Assembly: GCA_038363925.1 (NCBI GenBank)
Contig: JAQQWL010000006.1
Coordinates: 5,126,501 to 5,190,500, forward strand
Reading direction: 5' to 3'
Source: Apiospora phragmitis
Taxonomy: Eukaryota > Ascomycota > Sordariomycetes > Amphisphaeriales > Apiosporaceae
Length of the DNA stretch: 64,000 nt
In this document: positions 32,436 to 42,731 of the stretch, in pieces
How positions within the stretch are numbered: position 1 is the stretch's first letter
Layout of the letters: every line of letters begins with the position of its first letter
Position numbers and translations under genes: made by a program
Notes under the pieces: model-generated
Told to the model about the DNA's origin: nothing
The model's database searches: none
Seen by the model: the letters and a program-made list of their open reading frames with translations, nothing else

Positions 32436-35400
32436 ATGTTGCGATGTTTCTGTATTGTCGCCTTGCACATCCAGCAGGCACTTTCGTTTTCAGCGGAAGA
32501 GTCTCCTGCAGGGCTCGGAGTGAGAACATCGCATCACCTTCCTTCTATCCATCCCCAAGCAGAAGCCATGGTCAAGCAACCAGGCTCCCCAGCTGCCCTG
32601 GCGACGTTGCTGTTATCCCAAGATAAACCCTTCGTCTGCGACGAGTCGGGTGCGGCGCCGTATGAGGCGACCAAGGAGTATCTCGGATGCTTCCAGGACC
32701 CGAACGTGAGCATCCTCGGCGAAGCCAAGATCAGCACCATCGCCATGACCCCTCAATACTGCGCCAATTGGTGTGGCTCGCGCGGGTTCGGGTTCAGCGG
32801 CATGGTTTTCGGAACGTAAGTCGAAGAAACAAGCATATATGGGTTGTATCGTGCGACTTTCTGCACAGAGGTTGACTCGACGTGACGTCCGGCTAGTCAA
32901 TGCTTCTGTGGAACAACACCGGACTACAGCAGAGCGACCAACACTAGCGACGACGCGTGCAGCTCAAAATGTGCCATCATGCCCTCGCTCTACTGCGGGG
33001 GACAGTATACGTAGGTTTAGACCGGTAACCCAGCTCGAAAACGCGTGTCTAACAAAGGCTTAGGAACTCCCTTTACCAGATCACTAACCCCCAGGGAGAG
33101 CCTTCGGACGGGACCAATAGCTCCCCGAACCCACCGGCATGCGAGACGAACCCCCTCTGCAGCCACGCTGTCTGTGACACTTCGAAGAGCATCTCGGAAC
33201 GAGTCGCAGCCCTCGTCAACAATTTCACTCTACAGGAGAAGATCCTGAACCTCATCGACGCGTCCGCCGGCTCCGAGCGCCTCGGCCTCCCGGCCCACGA
33301 GTGGTGGAGCGAAGCCACGCACGGCGTCGGCTCGGCCCCGGGCGTGCAGTTCCCCAAAGCGCCGCGCGACTTCAACCACGCGACCAGCTTCCCCGCACCC
33401 CTGCTGACGGCGGCCTCGTTCGACGACGCGCTGATGCGGGCCGTCGGGGACGTGGTGGGCGTCGAAGGCCGCGCCTTTGCGAACCACGGGTTTTCGGGCT
33501 TCAACTACTGGGCGCCCAACATGAACCCGTTCCGAGAGCCGCGCTGGGGGCGCGGCCAGGAGACGCCCGGCGAGGACGTGCTGCTGGTGCGGCGGTACGT
33601 GCAGAACTACGTAACGGGCATGCAGGGAGAGGACCACGACGACAAGCGCGTCATCGCCAACTGCAAGCACTACGCCGCCTACGACCTCGAGAGCGGCCGG
33701 CACGGCAACAACTACAACCCGGGCCAGCAGGACCTGGCCGACTACTACCTGTCGGCCTTCAAGACGTGCGTGCGCGACACCCACGTCGGGTCCATCATGT
33801 GCTCCTACAATGCCGTGGGCGGCATGCCGACGTGCGCGAGCCCGTACCTGCTGCAGGACGTGCTGCGCGAGCACTGGGGCTTCGGCCAGCAGGACTACCA
33901 CTTCGTCGTTTCGGACTGCTCGGCCGTGACGGACATCTGGCAGTGGCACAACTTCACCGACACGGAGCAGGCAGCGGCGGCGGTTGCGCTCAACGCGGGG
34001 ACGGACCTCGAGTGCGGCAACTCGTACCTGAAGCTGAACGAGTCGCTCGCCGACGGCGAGACCACCGAGGCCCGCATGGACGAGGCCTTGACGCGACTCT
34101 ACAAGGCCCTGTTTACCGTGGGCTACTTCGACGGCGGCGCCCACAGTGCCCTGGGCTGGTCCGACGTCGCGACCCCGGAGGCGACCGAGCTAGCCTACCG
34201 GGCGGCCGTCGAGGGCATGACCCTCATCAAGAACGACGGAATCCTGCCGCTCGGTAACAACAAGTACAAATCTATCGCGCTGGTCGGGCCCTTTGCCAAT
34301 GCCACGACGCAGATGCAGGGCGACTATTCGGGCAAGGCCCTCTACCTCCGAAGCCCACTGATCGCCTTCACGAGCGGCAACCAGAGTTGGACGGTGAACT
34401 ATACCCCAGGAACAGCCATCAGCGGGCAGAACACGACGGGCTTCGCCGCGGCGCTCGAGGCGGCCGAGAAGTCGGACCTGGTCGTCTACTGCGGCGGCGT
34501 CGACAACAGCATCGAGAACGAGACGCTGGACCGCCAGAACATTGCCTGGCCGGGCAACCAGCTGGCGTTAGTGGCCGAGCTCGCGAAGCTGGGCAAGCCG
34601 CTTGTGGTCGCGCAGTTCGGCGCGGGCCAGGTCGACGACTCGGCCCTCCTCGCGGACGGCGCCGGCGTCGGCGCGCTGCTCTGGGCGGGCTACCCCAGCC
34701 AGGACGGCGGCACGGCACTGCTCGACATCCTGACCGGGACGAAGGCCCCCGCGGGCCGGCTGCCCATCACGCAGTATCCCGCCCGCTACGCCGACGAGGT
34801 GAGCATGTTCGACATCGGCCTGCGACCGAACGCGACGGCCCATTTCCCGGGCCGCACCTACATGTGGTACACGGGCGAGCCCGTCGTGCCGTTCGGGCAC
34901 GGCCTGCACTACACCACGTTCAACTTCACCTGGGAATCGACCCTCGCGAAGAAGTCGTACGCCATCGCCGACGTCGTCGCGGCCGCTAAAAGCGCCAAGG
35001 ATGGTGGTGGCGTCTTGAACGACATCGCGCCCTTCGCGATGGTGACGGCGCGCGTGACCAACGTGGGCCAGCGCGTGTCCGACTACGTCGGGCTCTTGTA
35101 CATCTCGAGCGCGAACGCGGGGCCGGAGCCGCGCCCGAACAAGGTGTTGGTGTCGTACGACCGGCTGCACGACCTCGCGGTCGACGGCGGCGGCGGGGCA
35201 TTACTCGAACTTCCCCTCACGCTTGGTTCGATCGCCCGCGCCGACGAGAACGGCGACCTGACCATCTTCCCCGGCGACTACAAGCTGGCGCTCGACAATG
35301 ACGAGAGCCTGGCGTTTGAGTTCTCGCTCACGGGCGAGCCGGCAGTCATCGAGACGTTGCCTGCGCCCAAAGAGAGCTACGAGTTCACTGTGCCGGTTCA

Positions 35401-35440
35401 TATGCAGCCCGAATCCACGAAGGCTATGAGTCCCAGCTAG
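32436..35440 (+). CDS. WSC-domain GH3 beta-xylosidase, secreted
   Basis: Exons 32436-32815, 32897-33010 and 33064-35440 join in phase through introns of 81 and 53 bp to give 956 residues. A signal peptide starts the protein (MLRCFCIVALHIQQALSFS). Residues ~80-165 form a WSC carbohydrate-binding domain (EYLGCFQD, MTPQYCANWCGSRG, QCFCGTTPD, CSSKC, YCGGQY). From about residue 185 to the end it is a GH3 enzyme of the beta-xylosidase branch: EWWSEATHGVG, NPFREPRWGRGQETPGED, ANCKHYAAYD, the nucleophile Asp in VVSDCSAVTD, then the GH3_C domain and a C-terminal Fn3-like domain (VTNVGQRVSDYVGLLYIS). It should release xylose from xylo-oligosaccharides outside the cell or in the wall, with WSC anchoring it to polysaccharide. 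All key residues are present. Exon 3 is strikingly GC-rich compared with its flanks. Confidence 0.93.
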
Positions 35441-35666
35441 GTTGGGAATTTAGTTTTGAGATGAATAAGAGTGTATTAGGTTGTTGTAGACTGAGCACAA
35501 TAATAAAATTAGGGTTTGCTGTAAAAGTAGGTGATTAAATCGCTTCAATGAAGGAACTTCAATCCCGTAAGGTCACATACAAACGTAATGAGGTTGCCGA
35601 TGTATTGTGCGCATTACCATTAGTTACTGCTACATCCATTAAAGCGTCCACGAATCAGACCTATCC

Positions 35667-36569
35667 CTATCGCCCCTTCCAGCGCATCTTGGTCACCCAC
35701 TTGGCGAACTGCACGATCTCGTCCTGCTCGAGCAGGCGGTCGACGGTGAAGTAGTAGCGCGCCAAGTCCTCGTGGGAGGCGAAGCGGTGGACGGCGCGGT
35801 GGCAGGCGGCGCAGAGCCAGGCGACGCTCTGCAGGTCCTCGGGCCGGTGCCAGCCACGCTTCACCGCCTTGGCGTGCACGAAGCGCGGGATCAGGTGGTG
35901 GTACGTCAGCGGCACCCAGTCGCGGCCGCACAGCTCGCAGCCGGCCTCCTGGGCGGCGCGCTTGGTCGCCGAGGGCGGCGGTGGCGTCGCCGTGACGGCC
36001 TCGAGCAGCGCGGTCAGGGCGGGCGCTAGCAGGATCGCTGCTAGGTCGTCGGGCGTCGCCTCGGCCAGGAGGCCGTACGCGTGCAGCGACTCGGCGACCG
36101 TGGGGTCCAGGGTCGGCAGCAGGATGTTGCCCGACACGTCGCTGCTGGTCAGGGGCAGGGTGTAGCGCGATTGCAGGGGCCCGTCGTCCTTTTGGTCTTG
36201 CTTCCAGATGTAGTGGTCTAGGGTCTGCAGGTCGGGCGGGAGGCTGCTGTAGATCTCGGTGGCGATGTAGTCTATGAAATCCGCCAGGTCTTCGGCAGCG
36301 GTGGTCATGTCGCCGCCACCGGTGGTATCCTGCGCCGTGCTTGGCGGGGGCCCAGGGTTGCTAGATTCCGACGTTCCGTTATTGGCCGCGGTGTTGGGGT
36401 GCGCCGCAGATGCAGAGGCAGACGCGGTGGCGCGGGATGTAGCTTTGGCTCTGCGTCTCGCCTTGGGTTGGGGTTTGGAGACCTTTTCGATGAGAACGGT
36501 GGCCAGACAGTCCCGAAAAACGTCAAAGTTTTTCTGATAGTCTTGCTCTGGCTCCGACTCCCCAGCCAT
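35667..36569 (-). CDS. HNH-motif protein
   Basis: A single 300-residue frame. The C-terminal third holds an HNH nuclease-like motif: CELCGR (residue ~213), LTYHHLIPR (about 12 residues later), LCAACHRAVH (about 32 further on), i.e. the paired Cys-x2-Cys zinc knuckle with the His-His and C-x2-C-x3-H core. The N-terminal half is low-complexity and Ala/Ser/Pro-rich with a basic patch (KARRRAKATSR, residues ~35-45) that could be a nuclear localisation signal, followed by a predicted helical part. Fungal genomes hold many such single-domain HNH proteins of unknown function. It converges on the GH3 gene with ~225 bp between stops. No signal peptide or TM segment. Confidence 0.75.
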   Translation of the reverse strand: MAGESEPEQDYQKNFDVFRDCLATVLIEKVSKPQPKARRRAKATSRATASASASAAHPNTAANNGTSESSNPGPPPSTAQDTTGGGDMTTAAEDLADFIDYIATEIYSSLPPDLQTLDHYIWKQDQKDDGPLQSRYTLPLTSSDVSGNILLPTLDPTVAESLHAYGLLAEATPDDLAAILLAPALTALLEAVTATPPPPSATKRAAQEAGCELCGRDWVPLTYHHLIPRFVHAKAVKRGWHRPEDLQSVAWLCAACHRAVHRFASHEDLARYYFTVDRLLEQDEIVQFAKWVTKMRWKGR

Positions 36570-37167
36570 TGTCTCTCACATATTGAGTCGACGGTATAAT
36601 ATGGAATGAGGGCAAGTGTTAGTAGTCAATCGATCAAGGAAAGGAAGATCAACGGGTGACGAGGCCCTACGGCTCAGAGGTATGTCAGATTTGGCGGGGG
36701 CGGGGTCCTGAGTTGCCACACAAGCTGAAAACCACCTCCCACCGAATATCAGTTCCAGGGCCATTGCCACTAAAAGGCTGGAAGGTTCATCCGAAGCCAC
36801 TCTGTATATATACCTCTCACATGCAAGTACCATGAGATGCAGCCAGAACTTGCCTCCAAAGCTCAATAGTATTGCTATTTTCTAATGAGTCCACTTCGTA
36901 AAAGTACTTCGATATCATTATTTTGTGCTTCATTAAGTAGGTAGGTAGTTAATTGTTACACGGGCCGACCGGGACTGTCCACGCTCTTCAGCGTTTGCAG
37001 TGGGTATGGAGATGGAGGACGTTTAACCTAGCGCCTTCAAACGAGAAATCCATTAAACAGGCACTCGCGATGGTTGCCTGCGTTTTTCAACATAGAGGAA
37101 AACAATGATAATTTGAAGCGGCACTTTAGCTAAGGAGAGGCTACGTCCCCCTCGCTATTTTCCCAAT
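36570..37167. other. intergenic, divergent promoters
   Basis: About 600 bp between the HNH gene and the DUF4246 locus; AT-rich around 36870-36960, nothing else recognised. Confidence 0.4.
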
Positions 37168-39769
37168 ATGGAATTACCTAATCACCTACTTCACCCAAAT
37201 TATGATTTTGCATTTATGTCGGAGCTCAAAGCTTATCCTTATGAGACGTTGATGGACGGCCAATGGGGCCCCAATGCCCCGGCATTCTATAACATTCACA
37301 GGACGGTAGGCGAGTACCCCTTGCAAATGCGCGAGGTCTTCATGATGGCCTTGATGGATGTCTTGACCGACCAGCCCGAATGGTCCCAAGACGTTTTCAA
37401 CGAGGCCAATGTCGCCAAGTGGCGTAAAGTGGCCATGGAGCAATCAGAACGAGGCCTGTACAACGAGATCGTGTCGAAAGAAGGGGACAGCCGGGACAGC
37501 GGGGACAGCTCTCGATATTATCCCCAATATCCGCCTGGGCAAGGCCGCATCATGTCGGGAGCCGCGTTCGACTTTGTAAGTTGGGAATCGGGGGGCTCGA
37601 TGATTGCCCTAATGCTAATAATGGGATGTTTGTCAGTGCATCCAGGAATTCAGAGCCAAGGCGGTCTACTTTGAGCGGACCGGTTTGGTACCTACTCTTG
37701 ATACAGACCCTCTTGACAACGGCCTATTCGGCATTCCACCTGTTGTTGAAACCCCGTGTCCTCGCATCGTGGCCAAATCCGACTGTCTCGTGATGCCGGA
37801 GCTTCACGCGCAATTGGTGGCCACCTTGGAGGGAATCCGTCTTAGCCAGGTTGATTCCGGCACTGTCGATTGGCATCCCGGCTCCGACGACATGGTCCAC
37901 AATATTGTGCACCCTTCTCTTTACCCGCTCACTTACGGTAGGTGTCTTCAGCGAAGGAGTTCCCCTTTGCGCCGGTCTGTGGTCAGCAGAGCGCTGACGT
38001 TAGATCAGCGAGATCGCCCTTCTTCCAAGACGAGGTCGTTGGGGGCGCCGATGCCGTAGAGAAATGGGCCGGGAAGGGCACAGCGGCGCCTAAATTACCG
38101 AATGGCAGGTTCAGAACCACGGGCCTCGGGCGCAAGGACTGGTCTGACACGTATCAGTGGCTGCCCTCTAACCTGGCTATCAAGGACAAAGGGTCTGTGC
38201 AGTTCACAAGCTACATCAACAACCTCCACCCGCGGAAGCATGGGCACCTCTACCGCCTTATTAAAGAGCTCATCGATGCGGCCATCCCGGCCTGGGATTT
38301 AGCTCTGGGGGAATGGGGATGAAGGGGCCCGAGGTGCACTCACCCTACCTATGAGTAGTACGTCCACTACCCGATCTTACCTCACCACGTTTCCCGTGCC
38401 TACTCATTAGGTTTGTGGCAGCAATCAATGGACAAAGGGGCATTGGGAACCATTCGATGAAACTCTTTTTGAAAAGGCCAAACGTGATGGCAGCTTGCCA
38501 AAGCCCGATTATGGCGAGTTGGCGGAAACATTTGGCTGGCCTGAAGTGGAAGAGAACGATGAACTCCGGTCTATCGCCGAGGAACATGCCGAATATGTGA
38601 AGAAGTGGCAATGGCAGCAAATGGCCAAAGCCATCCTGCCTGAGCCAGATAACATCTAGGAGGTCGACTAAACCTGCGAAGAAAGCATCCGAACACGGTT
38701 CAAGGATACTGGATTACAGGTCATCGTAAAAGTCGCCAGCATCGAACTGACTCCGGAGAGGCCCGATTTCGTCGCAGGAAGTTGGCATGTAAGTCTCTCG
38801 ATGTATCTCCCCCGCCCCCCCTTCATGATGTCCGATTCAAACAGGACATGTCGCTCACTCAGACCGTGAAGATGGACAGTGGCAAGGCATGGCCAACGAA
38901 TGCATTTGTGCCACGGCGCTGTACTACTACGATTGTGAAAACGTGACGGACAGCTCCCTAACCTTCCGCACCCAAACAGACTGCTACCAGGACCCTCTGC
39001 AAGGTTCAGGAAGAGAAGACGGTTTTAGATGGATCGAGCATATCTACGGCACTGGGTTCGCCTCGAAGCATGAAGTTCCAGCCCTTCAGTACTATGGTCG
39101 TGTCAAGACGCACGAGGGAAGACTGCTGGCGTTTCCCAATATTTTGTGAGACAGATTCGTGGTAGATATAAAGAATTGTTCCGCTAATACCTAATTCAAA
39201 GTCAGCATCAAGCATCCTCGTTCAGCCTGAAAGATCGCACGAAACCAGGTCATCGTCGTTTCATCGCGCTATGGTTCGTATACATGATACCTTCCGCATT
39301 CGAAACTTAATAGTTGCGCAATTTTTGCTGACCGAATCGGTCGTCCCAGGCTGGTCAGTCCCTATGAACGTATCATATCGACAGGCAACGTTCCGCCGCA
39401 GCAGCTGGACTGGTGGGCCGACGCCGTCTTTGGTTTTGACTCGAGCGCCAATCATGGCGGCCTGCGCCCCGAAGTGTTCCATTTGCTTACTGAGAAGCTT
39501 GGCCCGCAGGTTCAATGGGATAAATGCGTGTCGTCCGAGGTCGCGAACACGCTACCGTCGGAGATTATGGAGATGGTGCGACAGTATGGGGGTATAGGAG
39601 GTGATGGCCTTATGGATCTCCACGAAGCCAAGGAGCATCGGATTCGCCTAATGGATGAGAGGTCCAAGGCCGAGGGCCAGACGAGGGGGGTCCTTAGGCA
39701 ATCTTATCCGCCTTCGCGAAGCGTTACTCCTTCGGCGGTTCGTGGCCAGTGTTGGTTAATGGTTAACTG
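37168..39769 (+). pseudogene. DUF4246-family gene, broken
   Basis: The conserved blocks of the fungal DUF4246 family appear in order. They are the N-terminal exon from 37168 to 37575 (intron to 37636), CIQEFRAKA..., DWHPGSDDMVHNIVHPSLYPL, the long block WLPSNLAIKDKGSVQFTSYINNLHPRKH, NQWTKGHWEPFDETLFEKA, FKDTGLQVIVKVASIELTPE...FVAGSWH (intron follows), ATALYYYDCENVTDSSLTF, and a last exon to 39769. Three breaks disrupt it: a -1 frame change right after SLYPLTYG near 37940, an in-frame TAG at 38657 and an in-frame TAA at 38669, the last two inside an otherwise conserved stretch. The function of the family is unknown. Neighbouring introns keep their splice sites, so decay is recent. The two close stops argue for a real pseudogene rather than sequencing error. 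Confidence 0.8.
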
Positions 39770-40192
39770 AGGCGTGACCGACAACCTGGTCCAAACCCTT
39801 GCCCACTTTGTCGTCCGAGTGCGAACAGAAGTTACTCCGCGATAAGGATACCAAAGCCTTGCGAATTGTAATAGCTCTATCACCGTACCCAGGTGATTGT
39901 TGCACGTAAGTCGCACAGCAATTCATGTTATGGTTTTGAGCAAGTGAGAACGACTTAACTGTGCTTGAAGATGTGTTTTTGGTGGATCGCTTGCTGTGCT
40001 AGATTTACAGTAGGCAGTGTGAATCCACAAACCCCGCAACGGCGCCCGTCAGTTAGCGCAGTACTTTACGGGAATGTGACGTCTTCCACTCGAACCGAAT
40101 CGAGCACTCTGCTTGACCATCTCACCGTGGATTTGATGCATCATCACCTTCTACCTTCTACCAAATGCACTTCTTCGATGCAATAGAATATT
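39770..40192. other. intergenic
   Basis: Spacer between DUF4246 relic and dehalogenase; nothing recognised. Confidence 0.4.
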
Positions 40193-41056
40193 ATGCCTGC
40201 CGCTAAACCCGTCATCGCCTTCGACCTGTACGGCACCCTGCTGTCTACAGAGTCAATCGCACACGAACTGGCCAAGCTTTATGGCGAGCAGATGTCAAAG
40301 ACCCTTGCTGCGCTATGGCGTCAGTATCAGCTCGAATACACCTGGAGGATCAATTGCATGGGTGAGTCCTGATCATGTTTTATGTATCGTCACCCTTTAC
40401 AAAGACCGACGTCACTCACGCAATGAATTGCTGATTTTGGTCCCTCAGGTCAGTACAGACCGTTCAATGAGATCACGCACAGTGCGCTGAAGCACGCATT
40501 GGCGGACCACGCACTCCAGATCACGGAGCGGGATACCAATGAGCTCATGAAGGCATACGACAGACTGCACATATTTCCCGAGGTATCGGCCGCCCTGGAG
40601 CTCTTGAAAGAGAAAGGCGACCAGGTCGACGTGTATGTCTTCTCTAACGGCACCGATGCCATGGTGGGCAACTCCATCAAGTCTTCCCCAGACCTGGGTC
40701 CCCATGCCGGCTTATTCAAGTCGTTGGTCACGGTGGAAGACGTCAAGGCCTACAAACCAGACATGAAAGTTTACGCGCACTTGGTCAAACAGGTCGGAAA
40801 GGAGAAGAGCAACGACGACGTTTGGGTCGTGAGCGCAAATCCCTTCGATATTGTGGGCACCAGGGCGGCAGGATTGAAGGCTGCTTTTATTGACAGACCT
40901 AGCAAAGGGTGGATTGATCGCCTCGACGAGAACAGCCAGCCGACCATTGTTGCTTCGGGGGGTCGAGGAAGCCGTGAAAACGATCCTTTCCACAGCCAGC
41001 AGCTCGTGATGAATCTGATCGATTTCTCGATATGGCTTGTTGATCACCGCATATGA
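40193..41056 (+). CDS. type II haloacid dehalogenase (HAD superfamily)
   Basis: Two exons, 40193-40361 and 40449-41056, with a phase-1 GT-AG intron, give 258 residues. HAD motifs are complete: motif I FDLYGTLL with the nucleophile Asp near residue 10 and Tyr in place of the second Asp, as in L-2-haloacid dehalogenases; motif II VFSNGT; motif III Lys in YKPDMKVY; and motif IV VSANPFDIVGTRAAG. The Tyr at the motif-I +2 position and the SANPFD motif point to dehalogenase type II rather than a phosphatase. It would hydrolyse 2-haloalkanoic acids to 2-hydroxy acids, probably in the cytosol. No signal peptide. Length is slightly above that of bacterial homologues (~230). The gene looks intact. Confidence 0.9.
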
Positions 41057-42731
41057 CGTTATGTCTCCTATGGTATAATACTCCGCAATGCCGCGCGCTC
41101 ACCTGACCAGGCAACCAGGCTGCAAGATTCAAACATCAAGTGATCCAACCTCGTTAACCTAATCGTGAAGAGGGTGACAGTTGTCTCAGATGTTCTCCCA
41201 TCAATTAGTAACGTCACATGGAGCAACACCCGATTCTCCGCCTGCACCTACCTACCTTATCGCACACCGTCGGCGACACGGCGCGGGCTTCGGATAGCTC
41301 GCTGTTCGAATTCCAGCACACCATCGAGCAAGATTGATGCACCACTCAACGCTGATTGTAAATTTTACTGTACGTTCACGAGTTATCAGTCAATACGGAC
41401 GAACTTTACAGGACGTTGTGTAACATTTTGAGTGTTCTACTACGTATGTAGGTCAGCGAAGTGAGACATTGGTTAAAACTTTTCATCCTCGGCACCTAGT
41501 GAGGGCTGGGCCTGCACAGCCCAGCCGCCCCATTGGATATCAATTGACATTGGGATGGCAAACAGGAATATGGATTCAGGGGAATCCATGCGAAACAAGA
41601 AATTCACCATTGCCGCCTCACTCGCCTCTCCCCAATCGGTTTGGCCTTGCTTCCGCTCAAATTCAACGTTGGTCCGACGTGGAAAGATCGGACAGCGAGG
41701 ATAGCGATGACATACGAGTTTGTGTTCTTTGCTCTTATTAACTAAGTTGTTTACAGCCCGGGTATCCTCGTACTGAGGGATTTCTGCGTCAACTATGTAA
41801 ACCAGGCTGGTTTCGGCGATGACGCCACTGACTAGGACGGTTATGTTGGCGAAGGGGTCTGTATCACTTGACAGAGCAACCAAGCGAGACATGAGGCTGT
41901 GATGGCTTGCTTGAATTGAAGACGGTTTGTCAGTCGGCTGGCTATCTTGTGTGACTTATGTCAATTGCCCGAAAGAGACCGGAAGCGATCGATTTGAGGA
42001 AAAGCTGAGAAGACGTTGTCGATCGAATGCTATACACGGGCCAAAAGGGGCTAGCTCACGATAGAGTTCAAAACATTTTCTGGGTCGTCCGGTCGTCTAG
42101 GTTGTTGACTTCTCCACCTCGCATCTATCGACAAAGTTAAGGCTCAGCGGGTGGTCTAGTTAACACGGTAATGGACGCTTCACAGTCGGAACTCGGGAGA
42201 CTGACCTATGGTGGGGGTTGATGCTTGCTTGATTCGACCAGCCAAAACGTCTCAGCTCAGTGACGATAATGGTCGAGGACGTCAATGAGCCTATGCAAGC
42301 CACACCGAACGGGAGTTTTGGTCTCTATGGCAGACTTACCAATGATCTGACAGGCACATGGAGCTTCTCCCGATGCATCGATCCCCTAGTAATGAGTCTA
42401 CGACAAGGGGCATATAACCTTTCTCGGCACGTTAATGGCAACCGAGAAGGATGTTGGGAGCATCATCGGTCTCTGTTCTCAGAGCAAGACGGAGGTCGAC
42501 TTGCCAGAATACCGACCACCCCCATGCCCTTGTCTCACACCACTATGCAACACATGGTGGCGAGTTGAGCCCAACCTCGTGGGTCACCCCAAAAGGGTCG
42601 GTTGCCAAAGCTTGTTCGCCGTCCCATCATAAGTGTACTTTAAAGAAGGAAATCCCGACTTCCTTTTGTCGAGCTGTCAAATCAATCCTCATTCGTTCTC
42701 TACTACAACATAGAGAAGAGTGTCAAACATC
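41057..42731. other. intergenic, 1.7 kb
   Basis: Long spacer. A minus-strand open frame of 139 codons (41473-41892) has no motif or splice support and I do not count it as a gene. The last ~150 bp should hold the oxidase promoter. Confidence 0.4.

Noticed and set aside
33230..34144. 304-codon minus frame and 318-codon + frame inside the GH3 exon
   Set aside because: GC-rich shadow frames; the GH3 frame carries every conserved motif.
41473..41892. 139-codon minus ORF as a gene
   Set aside because: No motif, no splice signals and no leader; composition is unremarkable.
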